Shown: positions 16,491-24,845 of the stretch, one piece after another | Layout of the letters: each line of letters starts with the position of its first letter | Numbering within the stretch: the first letter of the stretch is position 1 | DNA from: Fidelibacterota bacterium | GTDB lineage: Bacteria > Pseudomonadota > Alphaproteobacteria > Rhodospirillales > Rhodospirillaceae | Length of the DNA: 40,583 nt | Reading direction: 5' to 3' | NCBI GenBank assembly: GCA_945903705.1 | Contig: CAMDOZ010000010.1 | Coordinates: 1 to 40,583, forward strand | Notes under the pieces: model-generated | Database searches by the model: none | The model's input: the letters and a program-made list of their open reading frames with translations, nothing else | What the model was told of the DNA's origin: nothing | Translations under genes and position numbers: made by a program

Positions 16491-18293
16491 ATGGCCGTTT
16501 ACACCGCCCCCCTGCGTGACATGAAGTTCGTCTATCGCGAGTTGTTCGATGGTGACGGACTTCAGAATCTTCCGGGCTACGGCGACTTCAGCTCCGACGT
16601 GGTCGACGCGGTGCTCGAGGAAGCCGCCAAGATTTCGCAGGAGGTCCTGTTCCCGATCAACCGCTCGGGTGACGAGGAAGGCTGCACCTTTGAGAACGGT
16701 GTCGTGCGCACGCCAAAGGGCTTCAAGGAAGCCTATGCCCAGTTCATCGCCGGCGGCTGGACCGGTCTCGGGGCCGATCCCGACTACGGCGGCCAAGGCG
16801 CTCCGAAAGCTGTGAACATGCTGGTCGAGGAAATGATCTGCTCGGCCAACATGTCCTTCGGCATGTACCCCGGCCTCACCCACGGCGCCTACAACGCGCT
16901 GAAACTCTACGGCACCGACGAACAAAAGCAGCTTTACCTGCCGAAGTTCACCGACGGCACCTGGAGCGGCACCATGTGTCTCACCGAGCCTCAGTGCGGC
17001 ACGGACCTTGGCCTCGTGCGCACCAAGGCCGACCCGCAAGCGGACGGTAGCTATAACATCTCGGGCACGAAGATCTTCATCTCCGCCGGCGAACACGACC
17101 TGACGCAGAACATCGTGCACCTGGTGCTTGCGCGCCTTCCCGACGCGCCGCCGGGCATCAAGGGCATCAGCCTGTTCATCTGCCCGAAGTTCCTTCCCAA
17201 GCCCGACGGCAGCGTGGGGCCGCGCAATGGAGCCTCCTGCGGCTCGATCGAACACAAGATGGGCATCAAGGCGTCGGCCACCTGCGTCATCAACTTCGAC
17301 AACGCCAAGGGCTGGCTGGTAGGCGAGAAGCACAAGGGCATGCGCGGCATGTTCGCCATGATGAACACGGCCCGTCTCGGTGTGGGTGTGCAGGGCCTCG
17401 GCCTCTCGGAAGCCGCCTATCAGGGCGGGCTCCTCTACGCGCGCGAACGGTTGCAGGGCCGTAGCTTGAAGGGCGCGAAACACCCCGAAAAGCCCGCAGA
17501 TCCGCTGATCGTGCATCCGGACGTGCGCAAGAATCTCCTCACCATGAAGGCGCTGACCGAAGGCATGCGTGCCCTCGTGATGTGGGTGTCCACGAGCCAA
17601 GACCACGCCGAGAAGGCCGCGACTGAAGAAGAACGCACCCGGCACGACGACCTGATCCAGTTCCTGACACCGGTGGTGAAGGCTTTCGGCACCGACATCG
17701 GCTTCGACAATGCGAATCTCGGCGTGCAGATCTTCGGCGGCCACGGCTACATCCGCGAGCACGGCATGGAGCAATACGTGCGCGATGCGCGTATTACGCA
17801 GATCTACGAAGGCACCAACGGTATCCAGGCTCTCGACCTCGTCGGACGGAAGATGACCGCGCACTATGGGCGCTACATGCGCGCCTTCTTCCATCCGGTG
17901 CAGCAGTTCATCGAAGAGAACGCGGCCGATCCGGATATGGGAGAGATCGTGCTCGAACTCGCGAAAGGCTTCGGCCGCCTTCAGCAGGCCGTCGGTACCG
18001 TCGCGCAGAAGGGCATGGGCAATCCCAACGAGGCGGGCGCCGCGTCCATGGATCTTCTCAAGATCCTCTCCTACGTCTCGGTCGGCTATATGTGGGCAAA
18101 GATGGCCAAACTCGCCTTCGCGAAACAGGGCGACGATCCCACCGGCTTCTACAAGGGCAAGATCAAGACGGCCAGGTTCTACATGGCGAAACTGATGCCC
18201 CAGACCGGCGCGCTGCTCTCTTCGCTCATGGCCGGCGGCGAGACCATCATGGACATGGAAGACGAATTGTTCTCGGCGGCGGTGGCGGCTTAA
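16491..18293 (+). CDS. fadE: Acyl-CoA dehydrogenase (600-residue type)
   Basis: A 600-residue flavoenzyme for the first step of beta-oxidation, oxidising acyl-CoA to trans-2-enoyl-CoA with FAD. The FAD and substrate motif MCLTEPQCGTD lies at 162-172, the GGHGYIREHGMEQYVRDARI stretch starts at about 416, and the probable catalytic base Glu440 lies in YEGTNGIQALDL. A C-terminal extension after residue about 460 is typical of the B. subtilis FadE and DmdC-like subgroup and not of the short eukaryotic enzymes. The ATG at 16491 is chosen over earlier in-frame codons because AAGGAAC lies just upstream and the MAVYTAPLRDM start is usual for this subgroup. Confidence 0.94.
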   Translation: MAVYTAPLRDMKFVYRELFDGDGLQNLPGYGDFSSDVVDAVLEEAAKISQEVLFPINRSGDEEGCTFENGVVRTPKGFKEAYAQFIAGGWTGLGADPDYGGQGAPKAVNMLVEEMICSANMSFGMYPGLTHGAYNALKLYGTDEQKQLYLPKFTDGTWSGTMCLTEPQCGTDLGLVRTKADPQADGSYNISGTKIFISAGEHDLTQNIVHLVLARLPDAPPGIKGISLFICPKFLPKPDGSVGPRNGASCGSIEHKMGIKASATCVINFDNAKGWLVGEKHKGMRGMFAMMNTARLGVGVQGLGLSEAAYQGGLLYARERLQGRSLKGAKHPEKPADPLIVHPDVRKNLLTMKALTEGMRALVMWVSTSQDHAEKAATEEERTRHDDLIQFLTPVVKAFGTDIGFDNANLGVQIFGGHGYIREHGMEQYVRDARITQIYEGTNGIQALDLVGRKMTAHYGRYMRAFFHPVQQFIEENAADPDMGEIVLELAKGFGRLQQAVGTVAQKGMGNPNEAGAASMDLLKILSYVSVGYMWAKMAKLAFAKQGDDPTGFYKGKIKTARFYMAKLMPQTGALLSSLMAGGETIMDMEDELFSAAVAA

Positions 18294-18311
18294 CGGCCCA
18301 CCCAGCTTCGC

Positions 18312-18827
18312 ATGAATCTCGTCTGGCGGATGATCTGGATGTTCATTGCCGCGCGCTTCGGCGCGCGGTGCGACATCATGGGCGAAGGGGCGCTCACCTT
18401 CCGATGCCTCCCCACCGATCTCGACTTCAACATGCATATGACCAATTCGCGCTATGCGAGTTTCGGGGACTTATCCCGGGTCAACTTCATGATCCGCAAC
18501 GGCGCCTGGAAGCGGTTGCGCGCGGCAGGTCTATTGCCTGTGCTGGGCTCGGGGACCTACCGGTACCGCCGCGCCATCGCCCCGTTTCAAAAATTCACAG
18601 TTACCACCAGCGTCCTCAGCTGGGACGACAAGTGGGTGTACCTCCTGCACAAGTTCATCACGAAGGACGACATCGCCGCCATCGGCGTAATGAAGGCGGC
18701 CTTCGTGACCAAAGCCGGCCGCGCGCCGATTGAGCAGATTGTCGCATTGATGGGCTACACGGGACCGAAACCCGAAAGCCAGATTGCGAAAGAAGTTGCG
18801 GATTTGGACCTGGTATTGAAGGCGTAG
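18312..18827 (+). CDS. 4HBT-type acyl-CoA thioesterase family protein
   Basis: A 171-residue protein of the hot-dog thioesterase superfamily, similar in character to THEM6-like proteins: an N-terminal hydrophobic segment (about 1-20), then RCLPTDLDFNMHMTNSRY at about 31-48, where the Asp and the H-M-x-N-x-x-Y pattern mark the active-site loop. These enzymes hydrolyse acyl-CoA or related thioesters. It starts 18 bases after fadE, so it is probably part of the same transcript and may release stalled acyl-CoA. No good ribosome binding site precedes the ATG. The substrate is not known. Confidence 0.82.
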   Translation: MNLVWRMIWMFIAARFGARCDIMGEGALTFRCLPTDLDFNMHMTNSRYASFGDLSRVNFMIRNGAWKRLRAAGLLPVLGSGTYRYRRAIAPFQKFTVTTSVLSWDDKWVYLLHKFITKDDIAAIGVMKAAFVTKAGRAPIEQIVALMGYTGPKPESQIAKEVADLDLVLKA

Positions 18828-18848
18828 AATTCGGGAGCGAGAGGGTGC

Positions 18849-19364
18849 ATGACAACCACGACCGCTGAGGCGGCCTCCCCGCGTGTAGTCAACCTCGCGC
18901 CGGATACATTCGATCGCATTCTCGCCGGCGTCGCTCTTGTCCTGCTTGCGGCCGTCGCGTCGGCGATCTGGCGCGGCCGGGCGGAGTGGGGCGACGTACC
19001 GGTCTTCATCTGGGCGCATATCGCGACCATCCTCGTCGCCGTTGCGCTGACCCCTCTCATGTTGCTCCGGCGCCGCGGCGACCGGCTCCACCGGCGCCTC
19101 GGCTGGATTTGGGTGAGCGCGCTATTTTTTACGGCCCTTTTCACCTTCGGCATCCGCGGCGTTAACGGCGCGAACCTGAGCTGGATCCATCTCCTCTCGG
19201 CCTGGACTCTCACTCAGGTCCCCATGATCGCCTGGACCGCACGGACCCACCGGGTCAACTGGCATCGCCACTCCGTCCGCGGCATGATCGTTGGAGCGCT
19301 GATCATCGCCGGCGCGTTCACCTTTCCCGTCGAGCGTCTCATGGGCCATTGGCTCTTCAGGTGA
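18849..19364 (+). CDS. DUF2306 family membrane protein
   Basis: A 171-residue protein with four hydrophobic helices, at about 24-42, 51-70, 87-101 and 144-160, separated by short loops rich in Arg and His (RRRGDRLHRRLGWIW and RTHRVNWHRHSVRG). This layout fits the DUF2306 family of small membrane proteins of unknown function; the conserved histidines could bind heme or metal, but this is inference. It starts 21 bases after the thioesterase gene, with GAGAGGG as ribosome binding site, and is probably the eighth gene of the fatty acid cluster. Confidence 0.8.
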   Translation: MTTTTAEAASPRVVNLAPDTFDRILAGVALVLLAAVASAIWRGRAEWGDVPVFIWAHIATILVAVALTPLMLLRRRGDRLHRRLGWIWVSALFFTALFTFGIRGVNGANLSWIHLLSAWTLTQVPMIAWTARTHRVNWHRHSVRGMIVGALIIAGAFTFPVERLMGHWLFR

Positions 19365-19407
19365 CAAGAAATCATACGGAACCACCTAATCACAGGAGTC
19401 TCGCGAC

Positions 19408-19932
19408 ATGAATCGGATGCTTCGTTTCTGCACTGTCCTGATTGCCCTCGCCTTCTCGCTGCCGGCGTTCGCGCAAGCCGAGGGTGCCGCGGCCCGCGCT
19501 GCCGCCAACAAAGAGGTCTTCGACGCGAAGGGAAAAGCGCCCGCCATGGCTATACCCGCGAGCAGCTATAAGGTTTTGAAGTCCGGTCCCGCGAGCGGCG
19601 CTCATCCGTCGCGCTCCAGCGCCATCAAGGTGCGCTACGAGGGCAGCTACCTCGACGGCGAGATCTTCGACAGCTCCTATGGAAAAGAGGCCGACAACGC
19701 CACCATCTATCCTTTGCGCGCGCTCATTCCGGGCTTCGTCTCAGCCGTCATGATGATGAAGCCGGGCGACGAGTGGCTCGTCTATGTTCCCACGCAGATG
19801 GCCTATGGGTCGGTGGGGCATCCGTTGGCCGGGCGCGATATCTTCTTCAAAATCGAGCTGGTCGAACACGCCGAGATGCCGGCCCCGCCATCGCCGATCA
19901 TGAAGACGATGCCGGGAAAAACCGTCCGTTAG
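19408..19932 (+). CDS. Exported FKBP-type peptidyl-prolyl isomerase
   Basis: A 174-residue protein with a Sec signal peptide (about 1-22, ending AFA-Q) and one FKBP domain at about 65-155. Typical elements are VRYEGSYLDGEIFDSSYGKE, the IPGFVSAVMMMKPGDEWLVYVP stretch and AYGSVGHPL. FKBP isomerases assist folding of exported proteins in the periplasm. AGGAG lies nine bases before the ATG. It is the last gene of the co-directional run and could help fold the two exported dioxygenase-like proteins encoded upstream, but this link is only suggested by position. Confidence 0.93.
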   Translation: MNRMLRFCTVLIALAFSLPAFAQAEGAAARAAANKEVFDAKGKAPAMAIPASSYKVLKSGPASGAHPSRSSAIKVRYEGSYLDGEIFDSSYGKEADNATIYPLRALIPGFVSAVMMMKPGDEWLVYVPTQMAYGSVGHPLAGRDIFFKIELVEHAEMPAPPSPIMKTMPGKTVR

Positions 19933-19952
19933 AAGACCCGGCGAAAAGTATC

Positions 19953-19976
19953 AGGGCGGGCCTCGCGGCCCGCCCT
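19953..19976. terminator. Hairpin terminator between convergent genes
   Basis: A 10-bp perfect stem AGGGCGGGCC (19953-19962) with GGCCCGCCCT (19967-19976), loop TCGC. It follows the FKBP gene by 20 bases and the PEP-CTERM gene by about 28 on the other strand. There is no T run on the plus strand; the minus side has a short TTTT a few bases on. Confidence 0.7.
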
Positions 19977-20004
19977 GCTCGTGGAGTCTTAGGCTGCAAC
20001 CTCG

Positions 20005-20712
20005 TTAGGCTGCAATCTTGGCGGTCTTGCGGCGTGTCACGAAGCCAGCTCCGAGAAGACCCAGACCCAGAAGGCTCAAGGTGAAGGGTTCCGGAACCGG
20101 GTTGGTCGGGTTGTAGGAGACATTGTCGAACTCGAACGCGTAACTCGTGCTCGTTGCGATGACCGTGTCGAAGTCCAGGTCGGAGAGGAAGTTCACGTAA
20201 TAGGTTCCGCTCGCACCCTGGTTGCCGTTGGCACCGGCGAAAATGTCGGCGCCCGTGACGGATCCCACGGACGTGGCGCCCATGAAGAACTCGAGTGTGT
20301 TGTAGGTATCCACCGAGCCCCACAACATGCCGAAGTACTGCATGGCACCACCCAGACTGAGGACGACGCTGCCCAGACCTGTCGTCAAATAGGGCGTCGT
20401 GTCAGCTCCGAGCACTGTATTGTCGCCGAACAGCACGCCGTTGCTATTGGAGATGAATGGCGGTGCATAGAGGCCAGGTGAATCGTTTTGCACCGTTTGG
20501 CCGCCGCCAGTGAAGGAGACGCCCACGCCGCCGCTCGTGCCGCCGGCAGGGCCCAGGGCGAGGTTGTCAAAATTGGCGTAGTTGGCACCGGTCGGGGCGC
20601 CACCAACCAAGGGATTCACGATGATGGCTGCGCTGGCGGTGCCGGGAACGAGGCCAATGCCCAGCGCTAATGCGCTAAGCGTCGATATGGAGAAGGCTCG
20701 AAGGGATTTCAT
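20005..20712 (-). CDS. PEP-CTERM sorting domain protein
   Basis: A 235-residue exported protein. It has a Sec signal peptide (about 1-28, ending ASA), a Gly/Asn/Thr-rich beta domain with no recognised enzyme motif, and a C-terminal PEP-CTERM tail: VPEP at 206-209, a hydrophobic helix at about 210-225 and a basic TRRK at 226-229. Such tails are recognised and cut by an exosortase (EpsH/XrtA) at the membrane, and the proteins are often linked to exopolysaccharide export. No exosortase or polysaccharide cluster is in this window. AAGGAG lies seven bases before the ATG. Just after the stop, an 11-base copy of the end of the gene (TTAGGCTGCAA at 19989-19999 and 20005-20015) repeats with a 16-base period. 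Confidence 0.9.
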   Translation of the reverse strand: MKSLRAFSISTLSALALGIGLVPGTASAAIIVNPLVGGAPTGANYANFDNLALGPAGGTSGGVGVSFTGGGQTVQNDSPGLYAPPFISNSNGVLFGDNTVLGADTTPYLTTGLGSVVLSLGGAMQYFGMLWGSVDTYNTLEFFMGATSVGSVTGADIFAGANGNQGASGTYYVNFLSDLDFDTVIATSTSYAFEFDNVSYNPTNPVPEPFTLSLLGLGLLGAGFVTRRKTAKIAA

Positions 20713-21076
20713 GCAATTGCTCCTTACGCTGCGGAATTGTGATTAGCGACCCGACTCGCGCCGCAGCTTCACTGCAGGTCTGGAAATCTAGGAAAAGAAT
20801 TGCTCCCCTCGCTCCCGTGAAAGTCATGGCAACAATCGAGCCACTGCCAAATACCGCGTGTTAACAGCGGCCCAGCCCATTGCGGCGATAGAGGTCGTAA
20901 GAATCGAGGGATTGTTATCGCGCCGGATGTCGCGCACGGACGGGCCGTCCACGCAGAAGGAAGGTCGTGAACCTTATTTTGAAGACATAGAGCCGATCAC
21001 CCCGCACCCACGTTATCTCACCCTCTCTCCCTCATTTTAATGAGCCGCGGGCGCCGCGGCGAAGGCCAAGGTCTCT
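20713..21076. other. Divergent intergenic region
   Basis: It should hold the promoter of the PEP-CTERM gene (minus strand) and of the unknown exported protein (plus strand). I found no clear promoter hexamers, no perfect hairpin and no gene that I trust. A 60-codon frame from a GTG at 20858 exists, but nothing supports it. Confidence 0.5.
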
Positions 21077-21523
21077 GTGGCAAGCCGACTCCTCGCCTTC
21101 GTCCAGCCGGCGCGCACGAACAAACCGGTCATGTTTGCCGTCGTCGCCGTCTGCGTCGCGCTGGCCAGTTTCATTGTCTTGGCCGCAACGCGAGGCGGCC
21201 CCCTCTTCTCCGACGCAAGCGTCTTGCCCATAAACGCAGGTTCGAAAGGCGATGCATGCCAATCCGCCAAGGAGTTTGCCGCAGCTAGGATATTCGCGGA
21301 CAACTTCAGGGAAATATCGCTAGGAGGATGCGAAACGCTGTCCATGGAGTGGCAGGACGACGGCAGCTGGATTGTGGGCGGCGCGGCCGGCGCAACGCAG
21401 TATCGATCCCCCGTGACCGTTCAATGGCTGGTCAGAACCGATCCCGCAGGACGGATTTGCGGGTATGGATCCGGCACGCGGGGTTATCAACCGAAATTGC
21501 TCAAAGTCGCAGGCTGCGACTAG
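21077..21523 (+). CDS. Unknown membrane-anchored or exported protein
   Basis: A 148-residue protein that I do not recognise. It has a short basic N-terminus, a hydrophobic helix at about 19-37 (MFAVVAVCVALASFIVLAA) and then an exported domain of about 105 residues with four cysteines (in DACQSAK, GGCETL, RICGYG and the C-terminal VAGCD), which could form two disulfides. The start is a GTG with AAGG close upstream; an ATG at 21131 directly before the helix is the alternative. A stop at 21041 in the same frame limits the N-terminus. The reverse strand is also open here, but its product is less protein-like. Confidence 0.6.
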   Translation: MASRLLAFVQPARTNKPVMFAVVAVCVALASFIVLAATRGGPLFSDASVLPINAGSKGDACQSAKEFAAARIFADNFREISLGGCETLSMEWQDDGSWIVGGAAGATQYRSPVTVQWLVRTDPAGRICGYGSGTRGYQPKLLKVAGCD

Positions 21524-21659
21524 AGCGCTTTCGCGTAAGGCGACGGACGTACGCATCCATCACACCTGATGCGTCGCTGAGTACGACATTGAGAAGTCCG
21601 CTACGGACCTCAATCTCGCCGTCATAATCGATGAGCCCAAGCCGCAGTCCGCGTGATCA

Positions 21660-21687
21660 AAGGGCGGACCTTCGCGGGTCCGCCTTT
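21660..21687 (+). terminator. Intrinsic terminator
   Basis: An 8-bp stem GGCGGACC (21663-21670) with GGTCCGCC (21677-21684), extended by A/T pairs and followed by TTTC. It lies 137 bases after the stop of the unknown exported protein gene. Confidence 0.75.
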
Positions 21688-21703
21688 CTCATAAATTGCA
21701 GTA

Positions 21704-21796
21704 CTAGGTAATGATGCCCAGCGGCTTGTAGGAGAGATACGCGAAGACGCGGGCGATATCCGTTTGCCGCTGCCGCTTGATAAGGATCTCGCTCAT
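21704..21796 (-). CDS. Possible 30-residue small protein
   Basis: A short frame starting ATG AGC GAG and ending TAG, with a product beginning MSEILIKRQRQ and ending YKPLGIIT. Its composition (charged first half, aromatic and hydrophobic second half) looks more protein-like than the flanking DNA. It starts 27 bases after the stop of the upstream exported protein gene on the same strand. The only ribosome binding candidate is a weak AGG. It could instead be the remnant of a longer gene, because the same frame stays open upstream into the 21823-22242 gene. Confidence 0.3.
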   Translation of the reverse strand: MSEILIKRQRQTDIARVFAYLSYKPLGIIT

Positions 21797-21822
21797 CACC
21801 TGGCGATAAAGTCTGAACGACT

Positions 21823-22242
21823 TTAGGCCGGCGGTTTCTTCGCCTTGGCCTTCATCTGCTCATTGAGCTCGACGAAGTCGCGATAGAGCGCGGCGCAGGC
21901 GGCGGGCGGGCCGCCGCAGACGAACTGCATGTTCACCTCGAGTCCCGTGGCGCCGTCCTTGAGCTCGCGGCAGACCGCCGTGGGATGAGCGCCGTGACCG
22001 GGCCGGGTGAAGGTCCAGATATGTGTGAAATCAAGCTGCTCGTAGGCGACGAACTTTTCGTCGCCCGCGGCTTCGCGCACCCCGCCGTGCTCGACCAGCA
22101 CATTCGCCATTTGATCGAGCGACGGCGCTTTCAGTCCGCAGATCTCCACCGGCGTGGCGCGGTCGGCAAAAATAAGACCGGGCTCCGCCGCGATTGCGGC
22201 GGAGCCCAGCAGGATCAGAAAGAGCGGTGTTCGAACCTTCAC
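21823..22242 (-). CDS. Unknown exported protein coupled to the TonB-dependent receptor
   Basis: A 139-residue protein with a Sec signal peptide (about 1-19, ending AIAAEP) and a periplasmic domain with four cysteines (EICGLK, AVCREL, FVCGGPP and AACAAL), probably two disulfides. The end is Lys/Ala/Pro-rich. I do not recognise the family. The start is a GTG one base after the stop codon of the TonB-dependent receptor gene, so translation is probably coupled. The context suggests a periplasmic partner for the same uptake process, but this is inference from position. Confidence 0.75.
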   Translation of the reverse strand: MKVRTPLFLILLGSAAIAAEPGLIFADRATPVEICGLKAPSLDQMANVLVEHGGVREAAGDEKFVAYEQLDFTHIWTFTRPGHGAHPTAVCRELKDGATGLEVNMQFVCGGPPAACAALYRDFVELNEQMKAKAKKPPA

Positions 22243-22243
22243 C

Positions 22244-24694
22244 CTAGAAATTTATGCGCGCCTGTATGGCAAGAGTACGGCCACGATCGGCGAAGGCGTA
22301 GTCCGAGTTCACGCCGAACGTCGAACCCGACAGCGGCGTATCGCCGCCGAACTGGATGTACTGCTCGTTGGTCAGGTTGCGGCCGATGAACGCCAGCTGC
22401 CAAAGCCCTGAGTCCGGACCAACGCCGAGGCGCACGCCAAGGGTGGCGTAGCCCTTCTGGATCAGGTCCGGATCGAAGGTGTTGGAGGCGTGGTACTTCG
22501 AGGTGAAGAATACGTCGAAGGACCCGTCGAGCCGGTAGCCGGAGAGGATCGGATAATAGGCCGCAAGACCGACGGTGCCTTGCACGTCCGAGACCAGCTG
22601 ATTGGTCTGGCCGGTGTAGTTGCAGAGCTCGTTACGGCCGTCGCCGTTGAGATCGACGTTCGGGGTTTGCCCGAAGTAGCACTGGCCGTTGCGGAAGTCC
22701 TTGAACTTGAAGTCCGTGAGCGCGAGAGATCCGGTGAGCGAGATGTATTCGCTCATCCGTATGCGGCCATCCGCTTCGATGCCCTGCGAACGAGCCGACG
22801 CGGCGTTACCGACGTTGAAGCCCAAGATCCCGTCGAAGATCGAGATCTGCAGGTCCTTGAACTCGGTGTAGTAGACCGCGACATTGAGCTGCGCCGCGCC
22901 GAAGCTCGCCTTGGCGCCTGTTTCGAAGCTGTTGGCGCTTTCGTCTTCGAACTCGAACGAGTCCTGCATCGTCGGATAGAAGTTGCGGTTGTTGGCGCGG
23001 AAGTCGAAACCGCCGCTCTTGGCGCCGCGGGCGTAGCTTGCGTAGAGCATCAGGTCATCCGACGCCGTATAAACCAGCTTCAGATCGGGCGAGAACCGCG
23101 TTTCCTTGCGTTCCCCGGACACGGGCAACGAACCCAGCTGACCGATCAAAGCCATGCCCGTGGGACCAAGGTTTGACAGATTGGTCGAACTGACGCGGAA
23201 GACCGAAGCGTAGACCGCCGCGGCGGCGGCCTGTGCCGCCGGCAACGGATCGCCGTTCTCGCGCAGGATGCTGAGCGTGCGATTGCCTTCTTTCTTCTCG
23301 CTGGAGACGCGCGCGCCCAGTTGCACTTCAAACTGCTCGCCGAAGGGACGCACGTTCACTTGAGCAAATGCGGAGATCAGGTTGGCGTCCACACCCGCAT
23401 TGCGCGCCGCCTGAGTGCCGGCCATCGCGCTGCCTGCGCCAGGTGACTGCTGATTGACGAGTGGCACGAGCACCGACGTCGGCTGGACGACGATGTTATC
23501 CGAGTAGGCGTGGTCGGACGTCTGATAGTAAGCACCGGCGACGAAGTCGTAGCTTTCGTTGACCGGCGAGGTCAGCCGGAATTCCTGGCTGAACTGGCTA
23601 TAGTCCTCGCGCAAGCCGGCGAGGAACACATTGGCGCCGGTGTAATCGCAATCGCAGAGTTCGTCATACTTGAGGGTGGTGTAGCCCGTGATGGACCGGA
23701 ACTCATACCCACCGATATCGACGCGGACGTTGCCGACAAATGTTTCTTGGCGGTTGTTGCTGAAGTCGCCGTTGGAACTGCGGTTGCCGTCCAGCGTGTT
23801 GTTGAGCACGCCGCGGTCGGCGCCGAACCCGGCCAGGATTTGCCCGTAGGTGCGGCCCGCGAACGGGCCGGCGGCAGCCGGACGTTCATTCAGAGTTTCG
23901 ATCGACCGGCCGAGCACGTCGAAGTCGCTGATTTCGGCCTTGAAGTTGGCGACGACGGTATCGGAGACGTCGGCTTCAAGGATTCCGCGCAAGGTGATGT
24001 CGTCGCGCTTCGGTTCGGTGCGGGAGAGCGTAAGATTGCGCACGTAACCATCGCTGTCGCGCCAGCGGCCGGCGACACGCATGCGGATGCGGTCGGTGAG
24101 CGGTCCGGAGACCGCGCCTTCGGCGATATACTCCTGATTCTCGAACTCGTAGGTGCCCGTGAGAAAGCCCTCGAAACTCGTGGTCGGTTGGGCGGTGACG
24201 ATATTGAGGGCGCCGGCGATGGAGTTCTTGCCGAACAGAATGGTTTGCGGGCCACGCAGCACTTCGACGCGGGCGAGATCGAGGAACGGCAGGCGCGTCT
24301 GCTGGGCGCGCGTATAGGCGATGCCGTCGACATAGTATCCGACCGACTGTTCGAAGGCCTGGTTGATGCCCGAGCCGAGGCCGCGGATGAAAATGTTGGT
24401 GCTGATGCCGGTTTCGGTCATCGTGAAGTTCGGCACCAGCTGCTGAAGGTCTTCAGCCTTCTGGATGTTCACATCCTGGAGTTTGTCGCCGGTGACGGCG
24501 GTGAGCGAGATCGGCGTGTCTTGAAGGCTTTGCGCGCGCGACTGCGCGGTGACGATGATCTCTTCCATCACCAGTTCCTGCGCTTTCGCAGGCACCGCCG
24601 TGACCGCGAGTGCGGTGGACACCAGAAGAGCCGACTTTAGAGTGATGCCAAAAATGCCGCGCGCAGACGCGCGAGAACCGAGCGTACGTTCCAT
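22244..24694 (-). CDS. TonB-dependent outer membrane receptor
   Basis: An 816-residue outer membrane receptor. A long signal peptide ends near residue 38 (VPAKA), the TonB box EEIIVTA is at 44-50, the plug domain runs to about 170 with IFIRGLGSG and VEVLRGPQTILFGKNSIAGALNIVTA, and the beta-barrel of about 640 residues ends in Phe (ARINF), as required for barrel insertion. These proteins import large or scarce substrates with energy from TonB-ExbBD. The sequence is of the broad class common in sphingomonads and caulobacters; the substrate cannot be told. GGGGAGG lies five bases before the ATG. The next gene starts one base after its stop. Confidence 0.95.
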   Translation of the reverse strand: MERTLGSRASARGIFGITLKSALLVSTALAVTAVPAKAQELVMEEIIVTAQSRAQSLQDTPISLTAVTGDKLQDVNIQKAEDLQQLVPNFTMTETGISTNIFIRGLGSGINQAFEQSVGYYVDGIAYTRAQQTRLPFLDLARVEVLRGPQTILFGKNSIAGALNIVTAQPTTSFEGFLTGTYEFENQEYIAEGAVSGPLTDRIRMRVAGRWRDSDGYVRNLTLSRTEPKRDDITLRGILEADVSDTVVANFKAEISDFDVLGRSIETLNERPAAAGPFAGRTYGQILAGFGADRGVLNNTLDGNRSSNGDFSNNRQETFVGNVRVDIGGYEFRSITGYTTLKYDELCDCDYTGANVFLAGLREDYSQFSQEFRLTSPVNESYDFVAGAYYQTSDHAYSDNIVVQPTSVLVPLVNQQSPGAGSAMAGTQAARNAGVDANLISAFAQVNVRPFGEQFEVQLGARVSSEKKEGNRTLSILRENGDPLPAAQAAAAAVYASVFRVSSTNLSNLGPTGMALIGQLGSLPVSGERKETRFSPDLKLVYTASDDLMLYASYARGAKSGGFDFRANNRNFYPTMQDSFEFEDESANSFETGAKASFGAAQLNVAVYYTEFKDLQISIFDGILGFNVGNAASARSQGIEADGRIRMSEYISLTGSLALTDFKFKDFRNGQCYFGQTPNVDLNGDGRNELCNYTGQTNQLVSDVQGTVGLAAYYPILSGYRLDGSFDVFFTSKYHASNTFDPDLIQKGYATLGVRLGVGPDSGLWQLAFIGRNLTNEQYIQFGGDTPLSGSTFGVNSDYAFADRGRTLAIQARINF

Positions 24695-24845
24695 GGAAAC
24701 CTCCCCGTAAGGTCCGGGGACCCGGCCCAGTCCGACGATCGGACGGGAGCCTTCCCTGCCCCAGAGTCCTTGATTCCCAGTATCTTACGAGGAGAGGCCG
24801 ACGCCCGTAAAGGCGCGAGGCATCAACCGGCGCGTGCAAAAGGGA

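Larger units (their letters stand above)
21524..21822. other. Intergenic region with terminator and a possible tiny gene
   Basis: It holds the terminator at 21660-21687 and, on the minus strand, a 30-codon open frame at 21704-21796, both listed separately. The first 130 bases show nothing that I can name. Confidence 0.5.

Noticed and set aside
16446..18437. Minus-strand frame of about 663 codons opposite fadE
   Set aside because: Antisense shadow of a highly conserved gene in GC-rich DNA; composition is His/Arg/Glu-rich without motifs.
20858..21040. 60-codon frame from a GTG in the region before the unknown exported protein
   Set aside because: No ribosome binding site, no protein-like features, and it ends just before the next gene.
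24730..24744. GTCCGA/TCGGAC repeat between lysK and the TonB-dependent receptor
   Set aside because: A six-base stem without a T run; it could be a weak terminator or chance.
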